In this document: positions 26,601-35,402 of the stretch, one piece after another | Layout of the letters: each line of letters starts with the position of its first letter | Position numbering within the stretch: the first letter of the stretch is position 1 | DNA from: Motiliproteus sp041586735 | GTDB lineage: Bacteria > Pseudomonadota > Gammaproteobacteria > Pseudomonadales > Balneatricaceae | NCBI GenBank assembly: GCA_041586735.1 | Contig: JBFGZQ010000001.1 | Location: 124,001-188,000, forward strand | DNA: 64,000 nucleotides | Direction: 5' to 3' | Program-made: the position numbers and the translations under genes | Notes under the pieces: generated by a model | The model's input: only the letters and a program-made list of their open reading frames with translations | The model's database searches: none | Told to the model about the DNA's origin: nothing

Positions 26601-27680
26601 CTTGCTTGCCAGTTCCGTCCCAGCGCCATCATTCTCGACCTTGGGCTGCCCGACATCAGCGGCGAAACGGTGCTTGAGCGGCTCAAGCACAATCTCGACA
26701 CTCGGCACATCCCGGTGCATGTTGTTTCCGGTCGTGACAAGGACCCCGAACTCATGCTCAAGGGTGCCCTCAGCTACCTCGCCAAGCCGGCCTCCAAAGA
26801 CGACCTGCTGCACATTTTCGATCAGGCAGAAGAGATGCTCGCCAATCCGGTGCGCGAACTGCTGCTGATCGAGGACGATACCGGCTCGCAGACCTCGGTG
26901 GAGCGCCTGCTGCAGAACAAGGCGTTGACCATCACCAAGTGCGAAACCGCCGAAGACGGTTTCACCGCCATGGCTACTAAGCGCTTTGACCTGATCATCC
27001 TCGATCTGACCCTGCCGGGTATGTCCGGTCTCGACTTCCTCAAACAGCTGTACGCCGAGATGGGTGACACGGCACCGCCGGTGGTGGTCTATACCGGTAA
27101 GGACCTCACCCCGGTCGAATACCAAGACCTGCGCGCCTTTACCGACACGGTGGTGATCAAGGGTGCCAGTTCACCCGAGCGCCTGCTGGATGAGGTAACA
27201 TTGTTCCTGCATACCGTCGAAAGCAGTTTCTCACCGACGCAGCGCAAGATGATTCGCATGTTGCACGATGATTCGATCACCCTCAAAGGCAAGAAAGTGC
27301 TACTGGTGGACGACGATATCCGCAACACCTTCGCGCTCTCCAAGGTGCTACGCAACCAGGGGCTTGAGGTGACGATGGCTGACGATGGCAAGCTGGCGCT
27401 GGAAAAATTGGCCAGTGATCACGATTTTGACGTCGTGCTGATGGATATCATGATGCCGGTCATGGATGGTTATGAAGCGATGCGCCAGATCCGCGCTCAG
27501 CGCAAGTTCGCCAAGCTGCCGATCATCGCCCTGACCGCACAGGCCATGGTTAACGACCGCCAGAAATGCATCGAGGCGGGCGCCAGTGACTATCTGCCAA
27601 AACCGGTGGATATCGACAAGCTGCTGTCGATGATGCGAGTCTGGCTGTTTGAACGCCGTCATGTAAGGAGAGAGGGCTGA
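23700..27680 (+). CDS. Soluble poly-HAMP GAF hybrid histidine kinase with three receivers
   Basis: 1326 residues from ATG 23700 (CGGAG ten bases ahead); an upstream in-frame start lacks a site. There is no signal or membrane helix. An Ala/Lys/Pro-rich N-terminus precedes about eight HAMP-like repeats (about 45-365), each with a xxxGD/Ex core such as IARGDFRVEV, LASGDLSQRL, IADGDYRAEI, IADGDFSADI. Then come GAF (about 385-545), a Glu/Gln-rich coiled coil (about 550-640), HisKA with His644 in MSHELRTPL, HATPase (NLLSNAFKF, DTGVGVP, GGTGLGLTIS), and three receivers with Asp980, Asp1102 and Asp1249. Its TGA overlaps the next ATG by one base. With CheR and CheB following, methylation-tuned signalling is suggested. 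Confidence 0.93.
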   Translation: MVSRRPAAKRSEPSAATEVAAEKSAPAAKPASKPVARRATAARSRLDSFDYWLKASLEKLAHGDLRETQLPPRELSDDELAIAERLIAIREYQADYADRIDDLARGEYDGRWPLHSRYDSIGSSVQRMMRLMDDMTRVCKTVMTGDTDAKMLVKGLDDKLAIAFNSVVDTLRDAADQAEVIARGDFRVEVRPKGAKDRLGNALYEMTRMLRDVTGLTNVLASGDLSQRLSLRGDNDLLGVSLQSLSDTLRDSCDQLDIIADGDYRAEIQPRGPRDRLGHTQFRMVRQLREASVLMEQVAIGNLSNKLEVKSERDLLGTSINRVVDTLRETAERANQIADGDFSADIAARNADDTLGIALRKMDNRLRELTKDADSREWLGQWQNTLAEQMLGELDYQTLGSRVLDVIVNSLDAQVAVFYILNDPRTLQLAASYAFTHRRNGGNEYATDQGLLGQACNERKVMVIDAVPPDYMPVGSALGESAPRQLMLVPLEYRGELFGIIELASLKPFAQQHLQLVENIRESIALTISMAKSRDKMSELLAESQAQSEELQTQQEELRAFNEELEEQTKMLKDSEERLKQQSEELQATNEELEEKTEYLERQRQDIAQQNTVLEVTRSEIEEKARQLEVTSRYKSEFLANMSHELRTPLNSMLLLSRSLEDNDDGNLTEEQMESMRVIHSGGRDLLNLINEILDLSKVESGKMSVACENVSLEELLSRMSEQFAPQAKERGLTFELERAAEAPEWLTSDSQRIEQILKNLLSNAFKFTDQGRIGIRISQAAPQTRFSLAALRGGNCLALAVSDTGVGVPPEKQEIIFEAFQQADGSTSRRYGGTGLGLTISRELAKLLGGEIQLHSQAGQGSTFTLYLPLTPAEGDYDPHPANRPSAVDSARLVPPIDTAQATAMFSTTPLATLPPGSDDRENIQPGERCILVIEDDIQFGKLVLGLAAKKGFKRLQALSGNEGLDLACQFRPSAIILDLGLPDISGETVLERLKHNLDTRHIPVHVVSGRDKDPELMLKGALSYLAKPASKDDLLHIFDQAEEMLANPVRELLLIEDDTGSQTSVERLLQNKALTITKCETAEDGFTAMATKRFDLIILDLTLPGMSGLDFLKQLYAEMGDTAPPVVVYTGKDLTPVEYQDLRAFTDTVVIKGASSPERLLDEVTLFLHTVESSFSPTQRKMIRMLHDDSITLKGKKVLLVDDDIRNTFALSKVLRNQGLEVTMADDGKLALEKLASDHDFDVVLMDIMMPVMDGYEAMRQIRAQRKFAKLPIIALTAQAMVNDRQKCIEAGASDYLPKPVDIDKLLSMMRVWLFERRHVRREG

Positions 27681-28504
27681 TGCAGATCGGCGACATCGAA
27701 GCGCTAGAGATCGAGGTCTTGCTTGAGGCGATCTGGCGGCGTTATGGTTACGATTTCCGCCAGTATGCCCGCGGCTCGCTGAAGCGGCGGGTCGATAACG
27801 CCTGCCGTGAACTGGGCGTAACCAGGGTGTCGGCGCTGCAGGATAAACTGCTGCATTCGGAGGATGCCTTCGAGGTGTTCCTGCGCACGTTGTCGGTCAC
27901 CGTCACCGAGCTGTTCCGCGATCCCGATTTCTATGTAGCATTTCGGGAAAAGGTGGTGCCTATTTTAAGTACCTACCCGTTTATTAAGATCTGGCACGCC
28001 GGCTGCGCCACCGGTGAGGAAGCCTATTCGATGGCCATCCTGCTGCATGAAGCGGGGCTGCTGAAACGCACGCGGATCTTCGCTACCGACTACAATAACC
28101 AGTCGCTCGACCTTGCCCGTGAAGGCGTCTACGCGCTGGAGCGCATGGCCGGCTACACCCGTAACTACATCGCCGCTGGCGGCAGCAGCAGTTTTTCCGA
28201 CTACTACCAAGCGCGCTACGATTTTGCCCAGTTGCTACCGCAGCTCAAGGAACACATCACCTTTGCTCACCACAACCTGGTCTCTGATCAGGTCTTTAGC
28301 GAGATGCACGTCGTCATCTGCCGTAATGTGCTGATCTACTTTGACCAAGAGCTGCAAAACAGAGCGTTAGGGTTGTTTCACGACAGCCTCTGCCCGCTAG
28401 GCCTCCTCTGTCTGGGCAGCAAGGAATCACTGCTGCGCAACGCGCAGCGCGCGGCGTTTGACGAACTCGATGGCAAGCAACGCATCTACCGGCGCCGCAC
28501 ATGA
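27680..28504 (+). CDS. cheR: CheR-family protein-glutamate methyltransferase
   Basis: 274 residues, translationally coupled to the kinase (TGATG overlap). The N-terminal helical domain (about 1-85) contains the SVTVTELFRDPDFY block. The SAM-binding domain has WHAGCATGEEAYSMAI, FATDYNNQSL for the ribose acidic residue and VICRNVLIYF. This is the standard fold and length of CheR. No MCP receptor is encoded nearby, and the kinase itself carries HAMP and coiled-coil parts, so its substrate may be the poly-HAMP kinase. That target is an inference. It overlaps cheB by the four bases ATGA. Confidence 0.93.
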   Translation: MQIGDIEALEIEVLLEAIWRRYGYDFRQYARGSLKRRVDNACRELGVTRVSALQDKLLHSEDAFEVFLRTLSVTVTELFRDPDFYVAFREKVVPILSTYPFIKIWHAGCATGEEAYSMAILLHEAGLLKRTRIFATDYNNQSLDLAREGVYALERMAGYTRNYIAAGGSSSFSDYYQARYDFAQLLPQLKEHITFAHHNLVSDQVFSEMHVVICRNVLIYFDQELQNRALGLFHDSLCPLGLLCLGSKESLLRNAQRAAFDELDGKQRIYRRRT

Positions 28505-29160
28505 CAGCCCACGCAGTATCGCCACTGTCGTTATCCGCGGAAGTCGCTGATCACGCCGCAGGCATAGTGCCGGAGACCGGGCCGCCATTCCGCTATGATC
28601 TGGTGGTCATCGGCGTTTCCGCCGGCGGCCTCAACGCACTCAATGCCATCCTGCCCAAGCTCCCGGCCGACCTGCGGCCGCCGGTGCTGATCGTCCAACA
28701 CCTCTCCCCGGACAGCGACGGCTACCTGGTGGAACACTTTAACCGTCGCTGCGCCCTGCCGGTACGCGAGGGTGAATCGCAACTGCCGCTGCAAACAGGC
28801 ATCACCCTCGCTCCGCCGAGCTACCACCTGCTGGTTTCCGACCTGCACACCCTCGATATCTCCAGCGACGAGCGGGTGAATTGGTCGCGGCCGAGCATCG
28901 ACGTGCTGTTTGAATCCGCTGCCTGGGCATTTGGCCCGCGGCTGATCACCCTGACCCTGACCGGCGCCAACCATGACGGTGCCGCCGGTGCTTGTTACGC
29001 CGCCGCCCGCGGTGCCTGGGTGCTGGTACAGAACCCGGCCAGCGCCGAAGTCGCGGTCATGCCGCAGGCCACCCTTGATGCTGTACCCAGCGCTGAAATC
29101 CTTGAACTCGAAGCGGTTGCAGAACGCCTTATTAGCCTTTCCCAGAAGAGAAACCCATGA
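28501..29160 (+). CDS. cheB: CheB-type methylesterase, catalytic domain only
   Basis: 219 residues. After a 30-residue leader, the esterase domain shows the Ser of IGVSAGGLNAL, the His of VQHLSPDSDG and the Asp of LTGANHDGAAG, the known catalytic triad. There is no receiver domain, so its activity cannot be controlled by direct phosphorylation as in chemotaxis CheB. The three receivers of the upstream kinase might control it by interaction. It removes methyl groups, or deamidates Gln, on the protein that CheR modifies. ATGA overlaps exist on both sides. Confidence 0.92.
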   Translation: MTAHAVSPLSLSAEVADHAAGIVPETGPPFRYDLVVIGVSAGGLNALNAILPKLPADLRPPVLIVQHLSPDSDGYLVEHFNRRCALPVREGESQLPLQTGITLAPPSYHLLVSDLHTLDISSDERVNWSRPSIDVLFESAAWAFGPRLITLTLTGANHDGAAGACYAAARGAWVLVQNPASAEVAVMPQATLDAVPSAEILELEAVAERLISLSQKRNP

Positions 29161-30515
29161 GCAACACCGACCTAGCTCCCCTGATTGGCGATATCGCCTC
29201 CGACTTCATCAACAAGTCGCTGCGCCGCCCCAAGGTACTGATCGTCGATGACGTTGAGGCCAACCTCTACGCGCTGCAAAAGACCCTGGCCAAACTCGAC
29301 TGCGAAATTATCACCGCCCACTCCGGCGCCGATGCGCTGTCGCTCACCCTGCGTCACGAATTCTCGGTGATCCTGCTCGACGTGCAGATGCCGGTGATGA
29401 ACGGTTTTGAAACCGCGAGTTACTTGCGCGACAACGACGAAACCAAGAGTGTGCCGATCATCTTCGTCACCGCCATCAGCAAGGAGCAGCGCCATATTGC
29501 CGCCGGCTATGGCACCGGTGCGGTCGATTACCTGTTAAAACCGGTTGATCCCGACATCCTGATCTCCAAGGTCAGTGTCTTCATGAAGCTCGACCAGCAG
29601 CGTCGAGAGCTCAAACAGATGCTCGGGGTGATCAGCGAAGTCAGCCACAAGTACCATGTGCTGCTCGACTCGGCCAGCGAAGGTATTATTGGGGTGAGCG
29701 ATACCGGCAGCATCAGCTTTGCCAATCCCGCCGCACAACGCCTCATCGGCGGCTCGGCAAGCCTGGTCGGTCGGCCACTGATGGCATTCTTTGCCGATAA
29801 GGACCCCAACCATGACACACCATGGAAGCACTCGGCCTTTGCTGAATCGATGCTCAATCAGGAGCGGATGCGCACCGCAGACGGTCGGCTTATCGGTTCC
29901 AACGGCAGCGATTTCGCCACCGAATATTCATTCTCGCCATTCTCGGCCTGCTTTGGCATCTCTGGCGGCGTGCTGATCTTCCAGAACATCACCCTACGCC
30001 GGCAGGCCGAGGACGCCCTCTACCGCTTGGCCCGCTATGACGAACTGACCGGCCTGCCCAACCGTACGCTGTTCCACGATACGCTGGAAAGAGTGCTGGC
30101 CAAAGGCAAACGGCAGGAGGCGCTGATCGGCGTGCTGTTTCTCGACCTCGATAATTTCAAAGAGGTCAACGACAGCCTGGGTCACGCCGTGGGCGATCAG
30201 GTCCTACGCGATTTTGCCGACCGCCTGCAGGGCAGTATGCGCAGCAGCGATATGGCCGGCCGGCTGGCTGGCGACGAGTTCGCCATCATTATCGACGATG
30301 CCAACACCAAGGAGGAGATTGAGGGTGTTGCCGCCAAGATCTGCGCCCTGTGCACTAAGCCCTTTACTACCGGTGCCGAGACCCGGCAGCTGTCGGTCAG
30401 CGTCGGCATCGCCTACTATCCTCACAGCGGTGAGACCGTTGATACGCTGCTCACTGCTGCCGACCACGCCATGTACCGAGCTAAAAGCAAAGGCAAGGGA
30501 ATCTGGTCAGTATGA
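29157..30515 (+). CDS. Response regulator REC-PAS-GGDEF diguanylate cyclase
   Basis: 452 residues, coupled by ATGA to cheB. Receiver (about 20-140) with VDDVEAN, phospho-Asp in VILLDVQMPVMNG and Lys in LLKPVD; PAS (about 165-280); GGDEF (about 285-450). The signature reads RLAGDEF: Ala replaces the first Gly, a form found in a number of active cyclases. An RSSD I-site lies five residues before it. It is the likely output of the operon: kinase phosphorylates receiver, cyclase makes c-di-GMP. The gene ends at 30515, followed by a hairpin that serves the opposite strand. Confidence 0.92.
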   Translation: MSNTDLAPLIGDIASDFINKSLRRPKVLIVDDVEANLYALQKTLAKLDCEIITAHSGADALSLTLRHEFSVILLDVQMPVMNGFETASYLRDNDETKSVPIIFVTAISKEQRHIAAGYGTGAVDYLLKPVDPDILISKVSVFMKLDQQRRELKQMLGVISEVSHKYHVLLDSASEGIIGVSDTGSISFANPAAQRLIGGSASLVGRPLMAFFADKDPNHDTPWKHSAFAESMLNQERMRTADGRLIGSNGSDFATEYSFSPFSACFGISGGVLIFQNITLRRQAEDALYRLARYDELTGLPNRTLFHDTLERVLAKGKRQEALIGVLFLDLDNFKEVNDSLGHAVGDQVLRDFADRLQGSMRSSDMAGRLAGDEFAIIIDDANTKEEIEGVAAKICALCTKPFTTGAETRQLSVSVGIAYYPHSGETVDTLLTAADHAMYRAKSKGKGIWSV

Positions 30516-30631
30516 GCAACGGCAACATGGCGGCTCATACCTCGGAGCCTATCTGATGCTATCTTTGGTTCTCTCTAGGATGGTTTGAATGATAATCCCT
30601 TAATGATTTTAGGGCCGAGTTGGTAATTAAA

Positions 30632-30657
30632 AGCGGACATTCAGGAGAGTGTCCGCT
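30632..30657 (-). terminator. Rho-independent terminator of the yjiH-uspA unit
   Basis: A perfect 8-bp stem (AGCGGACA/TGTCCGCT) with a ten-base loop. On the minus strand it follows the uspA stop by about 8 bases and is followed by TTTTAATT. Confidence 0.78.
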
Positions 30658-30665
30658 TCGCTAAA

Positions 30666-31103
30666 CTACTTTCCTTCGCGGATGACCAGAACAGAGCATG
30701 GAGCGCGTTCGACTACTTTGGTAGTAGTGGATCCGAGTAGCAATTGATCTAGCTTGTTACGGCTATGGGCGGGCATAACAATGAGGTCAGCAGCAAACGC
30801 TTTGGCCTGGGAAATGATACATTCGGCAGGTTTTCCTTCGTGGACAGAAGATGAAACCGAAATAGATTGAGGAATCTTTTTCTTGACGTATTCATTCAGG
30901 TGCTTAGTCATTTCATCGGCTGCCTCCTGAAGAGCCAGAGCAGGGAAGTATGACGATACAATCGGGTTGTGAAACCCTGCCACTACCGTCATGACATGCA
31001 ACTCGGCCTGTTTCTCTTCTGCTTCATGGATCGCAGTGGAAAGGGCTTTTGAGGCAAAATCTGTTTCCCTCATGTTAACGGGTATCAGAATGCGCTTGAT
31101 CAT
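30666..31103 (-). CDS. Universal stress protein, UspA family
   Basis: 145 residues, one Usp domain. The N-terminal strand KRILIPVN and the C-terminal MPAHSRNKLDQLLLGSTTTKVV…CSVLVIR form the Usp nucleotide loop. The usual GSHGRxG is altered to PAHSRNK, so ATP binding is uncertain, though LLGS is kept. AGAGGATAA-type purines precede the ATG. It follows the YjiH transporter by 120 bp on the same strand and shares its terminator, so the two are probably cotranscribed. Confidence 0.9.
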   Translation of the reverse strand: MIKRILIPVNMRETDFASKALSTAIHEAEEKQAELHVMTVVAGFHNPIVSSYFPALALQEAADEMTKHLNEYVKKKIPQSISVSSSVHEGKPAECIISQAKAFAADLIVMPAHSRNKLDQLLLGSTTTKVVERAPCSVLVIREGK

Positions 31104-31223
31104 AAGTTATCCTCTTGAGGCTGCGGGACAGCCTATTTGTCTGTTCTGAAAGCTAACAGCTACTCTAGGGTAGTTCTGTGTAAAGGGTTTTTCGTTTTTT
31201 AAACTGAGTTCTCAACGAGCCCT

Positions 31224-32552
31224 TCACACTTGGCTTAGCAGGCTTTCGGCATAAAAGGCGACAGGAGCAGAAATAAGAATTGTCAGGGCCACACGCTGAT
31301 ACCAGATTATCAACATCTGCCTGATCGTTAGCGGGATCTCAGTTGAGAGGATGCAAGGGATTGAAGCCGAAAAGAACAAGATGGATGAAATGGCAACCGT
31401 TCCGGCAACGAATTTAGAAGCCACAGCACTCTTCGCCATCAACAATGCAGGCAGAAACATCTCTGCTAGACCCGTTGCTGAAGCCTTAGCAAGCAATAGT
31501 GGCTCAGGAAGCTGTGCCAACGCAGTGAAAGGGTAAAACAGATAGCCCGCCCAATCGAAAAACGGCGTATATTTGGCGATCAGCAGGCCAAGCAAACCCA
31601 CAGACATGATAGAGGGGAGAATGCTCATTGTTATCAGCAGGCCTTCGACAAAGCTTTGTCGGGTGCTCGAAACCAGCGATGGAGCTTTGTCTGTAATGGA
31701 AAGCCCTTCAATAAAAGCCTGCTTGAGCCGAGGGTGCTCGAGAGTCTCATGTTCGGGCGCAGATGACTTGTCATCCATGCTGCACAGAGGGAACAGGCGC
31801 ACCGTGATAGCCGTAACGATGAATGTAATGATCAACGAGGACCAAAAAAACAGGTTCCAAATATCCATAAGCCCCAGCGTCTTAGCAACAATCACCATAA
31901 ATGTTGCCGAGACTGTCGAAAAGCCGGTGGCTATTATAGCCGCCTCTTTTGCAGAGTATTGTCCAGATTTATAAACGCGATTAGTGATCAACAAGCCAAT
32001 CGAATAGCTACCAACAAAAGAAGCCACCGCATCGATAGCAGATTTGCCGGGCGTCTTAAACAACGGGCGCATCACCGGCTGAAAGAGAACTCCGATCAGC
32101 TCTAACAGACCAAAACTAATCAGGAAGGCTAGAAAGATCGCACCGATCGGAACAAGCAATCCGACAGGAATTACCAACTTGTTGAACAAGAAAGGCAACA
32201 TGTCCTTTTCGAACAACATCGCCGGCCCAACAGAAAAGTACGCCATCAAACTAACGACAATGCCGGCAAGCTTTAAAAACGAGAATACGACCTGCGTGTG
32301 GTCTCTCCTCCAGGTACCCTTATAAAATGGATATATACCTCCAGCAATAATCATCAGCAGCGCATAAATCGCTGCGCCGTCCGCCTGATTGTCCCTTATC
32401 CAAGAAACGATATGATCCAGAGGTATAGTGGTCTTGCCCGCTACCGCTATCGGGACAAAGAAGAAAAATATACCTATAAGGCTATATATGGCTAGCTTTG
32501 CAATTGATATTGGCTTGAAAGACACCAAGCTCGCAGTCTCACTTTTATTCAT
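31224..32552 (-). CDS. yjiH: YjiH-family (Gate/nucleoside-recognition) transporter
   Basis: 442 residues from ATG 32552, which has AAAGGTG six bases upstream; the longer frame to 32627 lacks a site. About ten hydrophobic helices and two Gate-type segments (IDAVASFVGSYSIGLLITNRVY and TGLAEMFLPALLMAKSAVASKFVAGTVAIS) identify the YjiH family. Substrate unproven. It is divergent from hutC and shares with it a 284-bp region containing two GTATATAC sites, so it is likely part of the histidine regulon and may import or export a hut intermediate. Confidence 0.88.
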   Translation of the reverse strand: MNKSETASLVSFKPISIAKLAIYSLIGIFFFFVPIAVAGKTTIPLDHIVSWIRDNQADGAAIYALLMIIAGGIYPFYKGTWRRDHTQVVFSFLKLAGIVVSLMAYFSVGPAMLFEKDMLPFLFNKLVIPVGLLVPIGAIFLAFLISFGLLELIGVLFQPVMRPLFKTPGKSAIDAVASFVGSYSIGLLITNRVYKSGQYSAKEAAIIATGFSTVSATFMVIVAKTLGLMDIWNLFFWSSLIITFIVTAITVRLFPLCSMDDKSSAPEHETLEHPRLKQAFIEGLSITDKAPSLVSSTRQSFVEGLLITMSILPSIMSVGLLGLLIAKYTPFFDWAGYLFYPFTALAQLPEPLLLAKASATGLAEMFLPALLMAKSAVASKFVAGTVAISSILFFSASIPCILSTEIPLTIRQMLIIWYQRVALTILISAPVAFYAESLLSQV

Positions 32553-32669
32553 TTGAGCACCTTTGTTTATAATTTTAGAAACGAAAGCATGAATCATGCT
32601 TAGCAATTCCAGCCAGATTATGCACAAGGAACGGCTGTCAGAGCCGTACAGTTCCTGTCGCTGATGTAT

Positions 32670-32806
32670 GTATATACCACAATGGCTGCAATGTAAATAC
32701 GTATGCTTTGACGGTGTATAGTCAGCATGCGGGTGTGAATTGACGGTAAGTATCAGTTTTGGCTTAAGACTGTCTGGGTTGTACGTTCTTGATGGAGTAT
32801 ATACAA
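32670..32806. promoter_or_regulatory. Two HutC-type operator sites between yjiH and hutC
   Basis: GTATATAC occurs at 32670-32677 and again at 32797-32806 (GTATATACAA). HutC repressors of pseudomonads and enterobacteria bind TGTATATACA-like palindromes. The two sites lie 121 bp apart in the divergent promoter region, one near each gene. Confidence 0.62.
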
Positions 32807-32836
32807 TGGGGATTTGGTGTTTCCTAGGAGTCCCGA

Positions 32837-33547
32837 GTGAGCAATAGCCCTCGTTACCAGCAAATCAAGAGCTTCATCCAGTCTGGCATCATGCAGCAGA
32901 AGCTCCCCCCTGGTAGCAAAATACCAACCGAGGCACAGTTGGCTGATCAATTTGAAGTCAGCCGCATGACTGTCAACAAGGCCATTAGAGATCTTGTGCA
33001 GGAAAATGTCTTGGTTCGTCACCCTGGGGTCGGTACTTTTGTTTCTGACGCGAAGGCAGAATCTCCGCTTACGGATATAAAAAATATCTCTGACGAAGTA
33101 CGCCAGCGAGGACATAGCTACAGTTGTAAGGTAGTCAAGGTGCAAGAGGCTATCGCTCATGAGCAGATAGCCATGCAGATGGGGGTCCCGATTGGAACGG
33201 CAGTTTTTCGCTCAGTGATCGTACACTTAGAAAATGGTCAGCCAATCCAGCTAGAAAACAGATACGTTGTTTCGAGTCTTGTCCCAGGCTATATGCAGCA
33301 AGATTTTACCGTCGCCACACCCCATGAGTACTTGTCAAAATCATGCCCCATCTCTAGTGTTGAGCACATTGTTGAGGCGATACTGCCAAGTGAGGCGGTA
33401 CAGCGATATCTGGATATTAAGCCCGACACGGCCTGTCTTCTTGTCAATCGGCGTACCTGGTCGGACGGCCGCCTAATTAGCTACGCATGCCTGACACACC
33501 CAGGCACCCGCTACAAGCTCAGAACGACAGCCTTCTTCGGGGCTTGA
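32837..33547 (+). CDS. hutC: Histidine utilisation repressor HutC (GntR family)
   Basis: 236 residues, GTG 32837 with TAGGAG seven bases ahead. The N-terminal GntR winged helix reads LPPGSKIPTEAQLADQFEVSRMTVNKAIRDL and GVGTFV. The C-terminal UTRA domain (about 75-232) has NRYVVSSLVPGYMQQDFTVATPHEYL and the PDTACLLVNRRTWSDGRLISYACLTHPG block typical of HutC, which binds urocanate. It should repress the hut genes and yjiH until urocanate rises. A gap of over 600 bp separates it from hutI, so hutI has its own promoter. Confidence 0.95.
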   Translation: MSNSPRYQQIKSFIQSGIMQQKLPPGSKIPTEAQLADQFEVSRMTVNKAIRDLVQENVLVRHPGVGTFVSDAKAESPLTDIKNISDEVRQRGHSYSCKVVKVQEAIAHEQIAMQMGVPIGTAVFRSVIVHLENGQPIQLENRYVVSSLVPGYMQQDFTVATPHEYLSKSCPISSVEHIVEAILPSEAVQRYLDIKPDTACLLVNRRTWSDGRLISYACLTHPGTRYKLRTTAFFGA

Positions 33548-34107
33548 GCGAAAAAATACAGAAATAGCTCTTGGTCATCTCGCTGCGGTGTCTAAGCACG
33601 CCAGTGTGCAGGCTTATCACAAAACCTGCCTGCTAACCGCTACGGCTATTCCATGGGCACTTGGTCTCCCTCATTAAAATTCTATCTTCCCCGATCGGTG
33701 GTATCCGTCAGATGCACCCTGTATCGAATTTCCTTTTCAACGCTTAATTTCTTGGGATCCCACCCGCCGTCGTTGGCTGCTATCGTCACCCTGCTCTCCT
33801 GGTTGTCGCCGAACACTTGTCGACGCTAAGCGCACCCAGCTCTGCTTAATGGCATATACCACATCAGTAGGTCGTCAACTCAACCACTCAAAAGAGCCTT
33901 GTAGTCATTCTGGGCGTCAGCGAGCAATTTGCACATCAGCACAAACAGGTACCTGATGGTGGTTATGGAATAAATTACTTTAAAAATAATTATTTAATCT
34001 CGCACCCTGGCCATCATGCGGCAGTGATAACTTACTGCCGCTAGTATCACCGGCATGCTTTCCCTCGCATCAGAGTCGCAAAATATCCCTGTAGAGGCGG
34101 AAAAAGT
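33548..34107. other. Long spacer between hutC and hutI
   Basis: 560 bp without a credible frame on either strand. A very A+T-rich stretch lies around 33965-34000. I see no RNA gene. A gene (for example hutH) may once have stood here, but no remnant is recognisable. Confidence 0.5.
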
Positions 34108-34147
34108 TTGACCTTCACGTGACTGGTGATATATATATGTATATATC
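34108..34147 (+). promoter_or_regulatory. hutI promoter with 8-4-8 palindrome
   Basis: TTGACC (34108-34113), a 17-base spacer and ATATAT (34131-34136) form a sigma-70 type promoter. A perfect inverted repeat GATATATA…TATATATC (34128-34147) covers the -10 and likely start point and is a candidate HutC operator. This places transcription start near 34143, so GTG 34119 cannot start hutI. Confidence 0.62.
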
Positions 34148-34160
34148 TCATGCAGACACT

Positions 34161-35402
34161 ATGGTGAAAATCTTGTTCGAATCCTGCGACCGCGTTTGGA
34201 GCAACGTTAATTTGGCGACGTTTGATCCAGCGGCAAAAGCGCCCTACGGGCGCCTTTTAAACCAAGCCATTGGTGTCCGGCAGGGCTGTATATCTGTTAT
34301 TGCGCCGATGGACCAATTCAGCCGCGTCCGGATTTCCGGTGAGCTGATCGACGGTCAAGGCGGCTGGATGACCCCTGGCCTGGTGGATGCACATAGCCAT
34401 CTGGTCTATGCCGGTAACCGTGCACCAGAGTTTGAGCAGCGCCTACTCGGTGCCAGCTACGAAGAGATCGCCCGCCAAGGCGGCGGAATTCTGTCGACCG
34501 TTAGGGCGACCCGCAACGCCAGTGTTGAGGAGTTGGTGGCGCTATCCAGACCGCGCTTAAAAGCACTGATGGCCGAAGGCGTGACCTCGATCGAGATTAA
34601 GTCTGGCTATGGACTGAATGTCGAGAGCGAGTTAAACATGTTGCGTGCGGCCAGGAAGCTGGGCGCCTCGCAGCCGGTGCGGGTGTCGACCAGTCTGCTC
34701 GGTGCGCATGCGTTGCCGCCGGAATTTGCTAATGACGCCGAGGGCTATATCGATCTGGTTTGCAATGAGCTGATCCCCGCCGCTGTTGCAGAGCGGCTGG
34801 TCGATGCGGTGGATGTGTTTTGCGAAACCATCGCCTTTACTCCCGCCCAGTGCGAGCGTGTGTTTCAGGCCGCGCAGGCGCAGGGGCTTGGTATCCGTGC
34901 CCATGTTGAGCAGCTGTCAAATCAGCATGGTGCCGAGCTGGCAGCCCGCTATGGCGCCTGGTCAGTGGATCACCTGGAGTGGCTCGATGAGGCCGGTGTC
35001 GAGGCTCTGGCAATGTCCAACACGGTCGCGACCCTGCTGCCGGGGGCCTTCTACTTCCTACGTGACACCAGGGTGCCACCCATCAATCTGCTGCGTAAAT
35101 ACCGCGTGCCTATGGCGGTTGCGACCGACCTGAACCCTGGCTCCTCGCCGCTGGCATCGCTGCGTTTGGCGATGAATATGGCCTGCACCCTGTTCCGGCT
35201 CACGCCGGAAGAGGCCTTGGCCGGCGCCACCTGTCACGGTGCTCAAGCTTTAGGCTTGGCAGGCGAGATCGGCCAGCTTAAAACGGGAATGCAAGCAGAT
35301 ATGCTGCTCTGGGATATCGAACATCCTGCTGAGCTTGCCTACCAATTCGGGGTCAACACCCTGAAACAGCGCATCTTCAAAGGAGAGATCCAAAATGTCT
35401 GA
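34161..35402 (+). CDS. hutI: Imidazolonepropionase HutI
   Basis: 413 residues from ATG 34161, chosen because the promoter overlaps the earlier in-frame starts and because this length fits the family. Amidohydrolase fold: DAHSHLVYAGNRAPEFEQRL holds the metal-binding HxH and substrate loop, and GGGILSTVRATR, LLGAHALPPE, AHVEQLSNQHGAEL, SVDHLEWL and ATDLNPGSSPL are all present. It opens 4-imidazolone-5-propionate to N-formimino-glutamate, the third step of histidine breakdown. It overlaps hutG by eight bases. Confidence 0.96.
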   Translation: MVKILFESCDRVWSNVNLATFDPAAKAPYGRLLNQAIGVRQGCISVIAPMDQFSRVRISGELIDGQGGWMTPGLVDAHSHLVYAGNRAPEFEQRLLGASYEEIARQGGGILSTVRATRNASVEELVALSRPRLKALMAEGVTSIEIKSGYGLNVESELNMLRAARKLGASQPVRVSTSLLGAHALPPEFANDAEGYIDLVCNELIPAAVAERLVDAVDVFCETIAFTPAQCERVFQAAQAQGLGIRAHVEQLSNQHGAELAARYGAWSVDHLEWLDEAGVEALAMSNTVATLLPGAFYFLRDTRVPPINLLRKYRVPMAVATDLNPGSSPLASLRLAMNMACTLFRLTPEEALAGATCHGAQALGLAGEIGQLKTGMQADMLLWDIEHPAELAYQFGVNTLKQRIFKGEIQNV

